From: CAZYBG01 sp964645155
GTDB lineage: Bacteria > Pseudomonadota > Alphaproteobacteria > Rhodobacterales > Rhodobacteraceae
DNA: 7,759 bases
Assembly (NCBI GenBank): GCA_964645155.1
Contig: CAZYBG010000126.1
Span: 1-7,759 of the forward strand
Reading direction: 5' to 3'
A model generated the notes under the pieces. The model saw only the letters and a list, made by a program, of their open reading frames with translations. It ran no database searches and was not told where the DNA came from. Every line of letters starts with the position of its first letter. Position 1 is the stretch's first letter. Below are positions 7,138 through 7,759 of the stretch, piece after piece. Made by a program: the position numbers and the translations under genes.

Positions 7138-7759
7138 TCAGCCGGCCGCCATGCCCACGCACTGGCGCATCTGGTCCTGCACCGTCGCCGTCAGCTCGCC
7201 CAGCGAGAACGGCTTGGGCAGGAACACCGAGTTCGGGATCCGCTCCTGCTCGTCGCCGAAGGAATCCTCGGCGTAGCCCGAGACGAACACGACCCGCACG
7301 TCGGGCCGGTCGCGCAGCGCCCGGCGCACCCAGGTCGGGCCGTCGAGGCCCGGCATGATGACGTCGGTGACGAAGATGTCGACGTGCAGCGTAGGGTCCT
7401 CCAGCGTCGCCAGCGCCTCCTCGGCGTTCTCGGCCTCGATCACCGTGTGACCGCGCATCCTGAGCGCGCGGGAGGCGAACGCGCGCACCGGCGCCTCGTC
7501 CTCGACGAGGAGGATGACGGCCTCGCCCGGCGGGCGTCCGGCCCGGTCGGCGGCAGCGACGGCGGGGGCAACGGCGACGGCGGCCCTCTGGTCGGCCGCG
7601 GCCACCGTCCCGCCCGGCAGCGAGGCGGGGGCCACGGCCAGATCCGGGGCCAGATCCGGGGCCAGATCCGGGGCCAGTTCCGGGGCCAGTTCCGGGGCGG
7701 GGCCGGACGCCGGCGGCGACGCCGCTTCCGCCAGCGCCAGCGCGGCGCGCGGCGCGGCC
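7138..7759 (-). CDS. cckA: Hybrid histidine kinase CckA, C-terminal linker and receiver domain (partial, enters from right edge)
   Basis: The window holds the last 206 residues. CckA phosphorylates the phosphotransfer protein ChpT, which passes phosphate to CtrA and CpdR to control cell cycle, motility and, in Rhodobacterales, gene transfer agents. The fragment starts with an Ala/Pro-rich linker of about 78 residues including five (E/D)LAP units. The receiver domain (about 79-200 of the fragment) shows the acidic pair E86/D87 in LLVEDEAPVRAF, the phospho-acceptor D132 in FVTDVIMPG, S160 in VFVSGYAED and K182 in LPKPF. The stretch IPNSVFLPKPFSLGEL is very close to CckA receivers as I remember them. 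The PAS, HisKA and ATPase domains lie outside the window. The frame is open to the edge, so an internal ATG at 7635 is not the start. Another hybrid kinase is possible but less likely. Confidence 0.85.
   Translation of the reverse strand, partial: AAPRAALALAEAASPPASGPAPELAPELAPDLAPDLAPDLAVAPASLPGGTVAAADQRAAVAVAPAVAAADRAGRPPGEAVILLVEDEAPVRAFASRALRMRGHTVIEAENAEEALATLEDPTLHVDIFVTDVIMPGLDGPTWVRRALRDRPDVRVVFVSGYAEDSFGDEQERIPNSVFLPKPFSLGELTATVQDQMRQCVGMAAG
7641..7700. repeat. 12-bp minisatellite (x5) in the CckA linker
   Basis: Five consecutive 12-base units occur: gatccggggcca at 7641, 7653 and 7665 (identical), gttccggggcca at 7677 and gttccggggcgg at 7689. The unit length is a multiple of three, so the repeat stays in frame and encodes (E/D)LAP units between the kinase body and the receiver domain. 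The identical first three copies point to recent expansion. Confidence 0.92.

Noticed and set aside
7641..7700. A CRISPR array from the 12-bp repeats
   Set aside because: The units are only 12 bases, are directly adjacent with no spacers and are in frame inside a protein linker.

Overview
The window is GC-rich (about 70% by eye) chromosomal DNA from an alphaproteobacterium, most likely of the Rhodobacterales. Four things point there: close matches to remembered Rhodobacterales versions of RecA, AlaS, RNase E and the CckA receiver; the gene order cckA / recA / alaS / rne; an alphaproteobacterial LexA operator (GTTC-N7-GTTC) in front of recA; and a large acidic insertion in the RNase E S1 domain. 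I cannot name a genus.

Layout. 1-1323 (-) is the first 441 residues of RNase E, running off the left edge just after the first catalytic aspartate. 1324-1734 is non-coding, with several inverted and direct repeats; it should hold the rne promoter and leader. 1735-2025 (-) is a 96-residue DUF1330 protein whose ATG overlaps the stop of alaS (2022-4712, -) by 4 bases, so the two form an operon. 4713-5088 is non-coding and contains a 67-base nested inverted repeat and a plausible alaS promoter. 5089-6219 (-) is recA, with a strong Shine-Dalgarno that fixes its start, a promoter candidate and a LexA box. 6433-7029 (+) is a small sulfotransferase-like gene read divergently from recA. 7138-7759 (-) is the C-terminal receiver domain and linker of a hybrid histidine kinase, almost certainly CckA, entering from the right edge and converging on the sulfotransferase-like gene.

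How the genes relate. These are mostly housekeeping functions (RNA turnover, tRNA charging, recombination and SOS, cell-cycle phosphorelay) placed side by side. Only alaS-DUF1330 looks like a coupled operon. recA shows clear SOS control. No mobile element, CRISPR array, tRNA or rRNA is visible, and I see no convincing undescribed multi-gene system. The less ordinary features are small: in-frame minisatellites that lengthen linkers in CckA and RecA, the RNase E S1 insertion, the structured intergenic elements and the little-studied sulfotransferase-like neighbour of recA.
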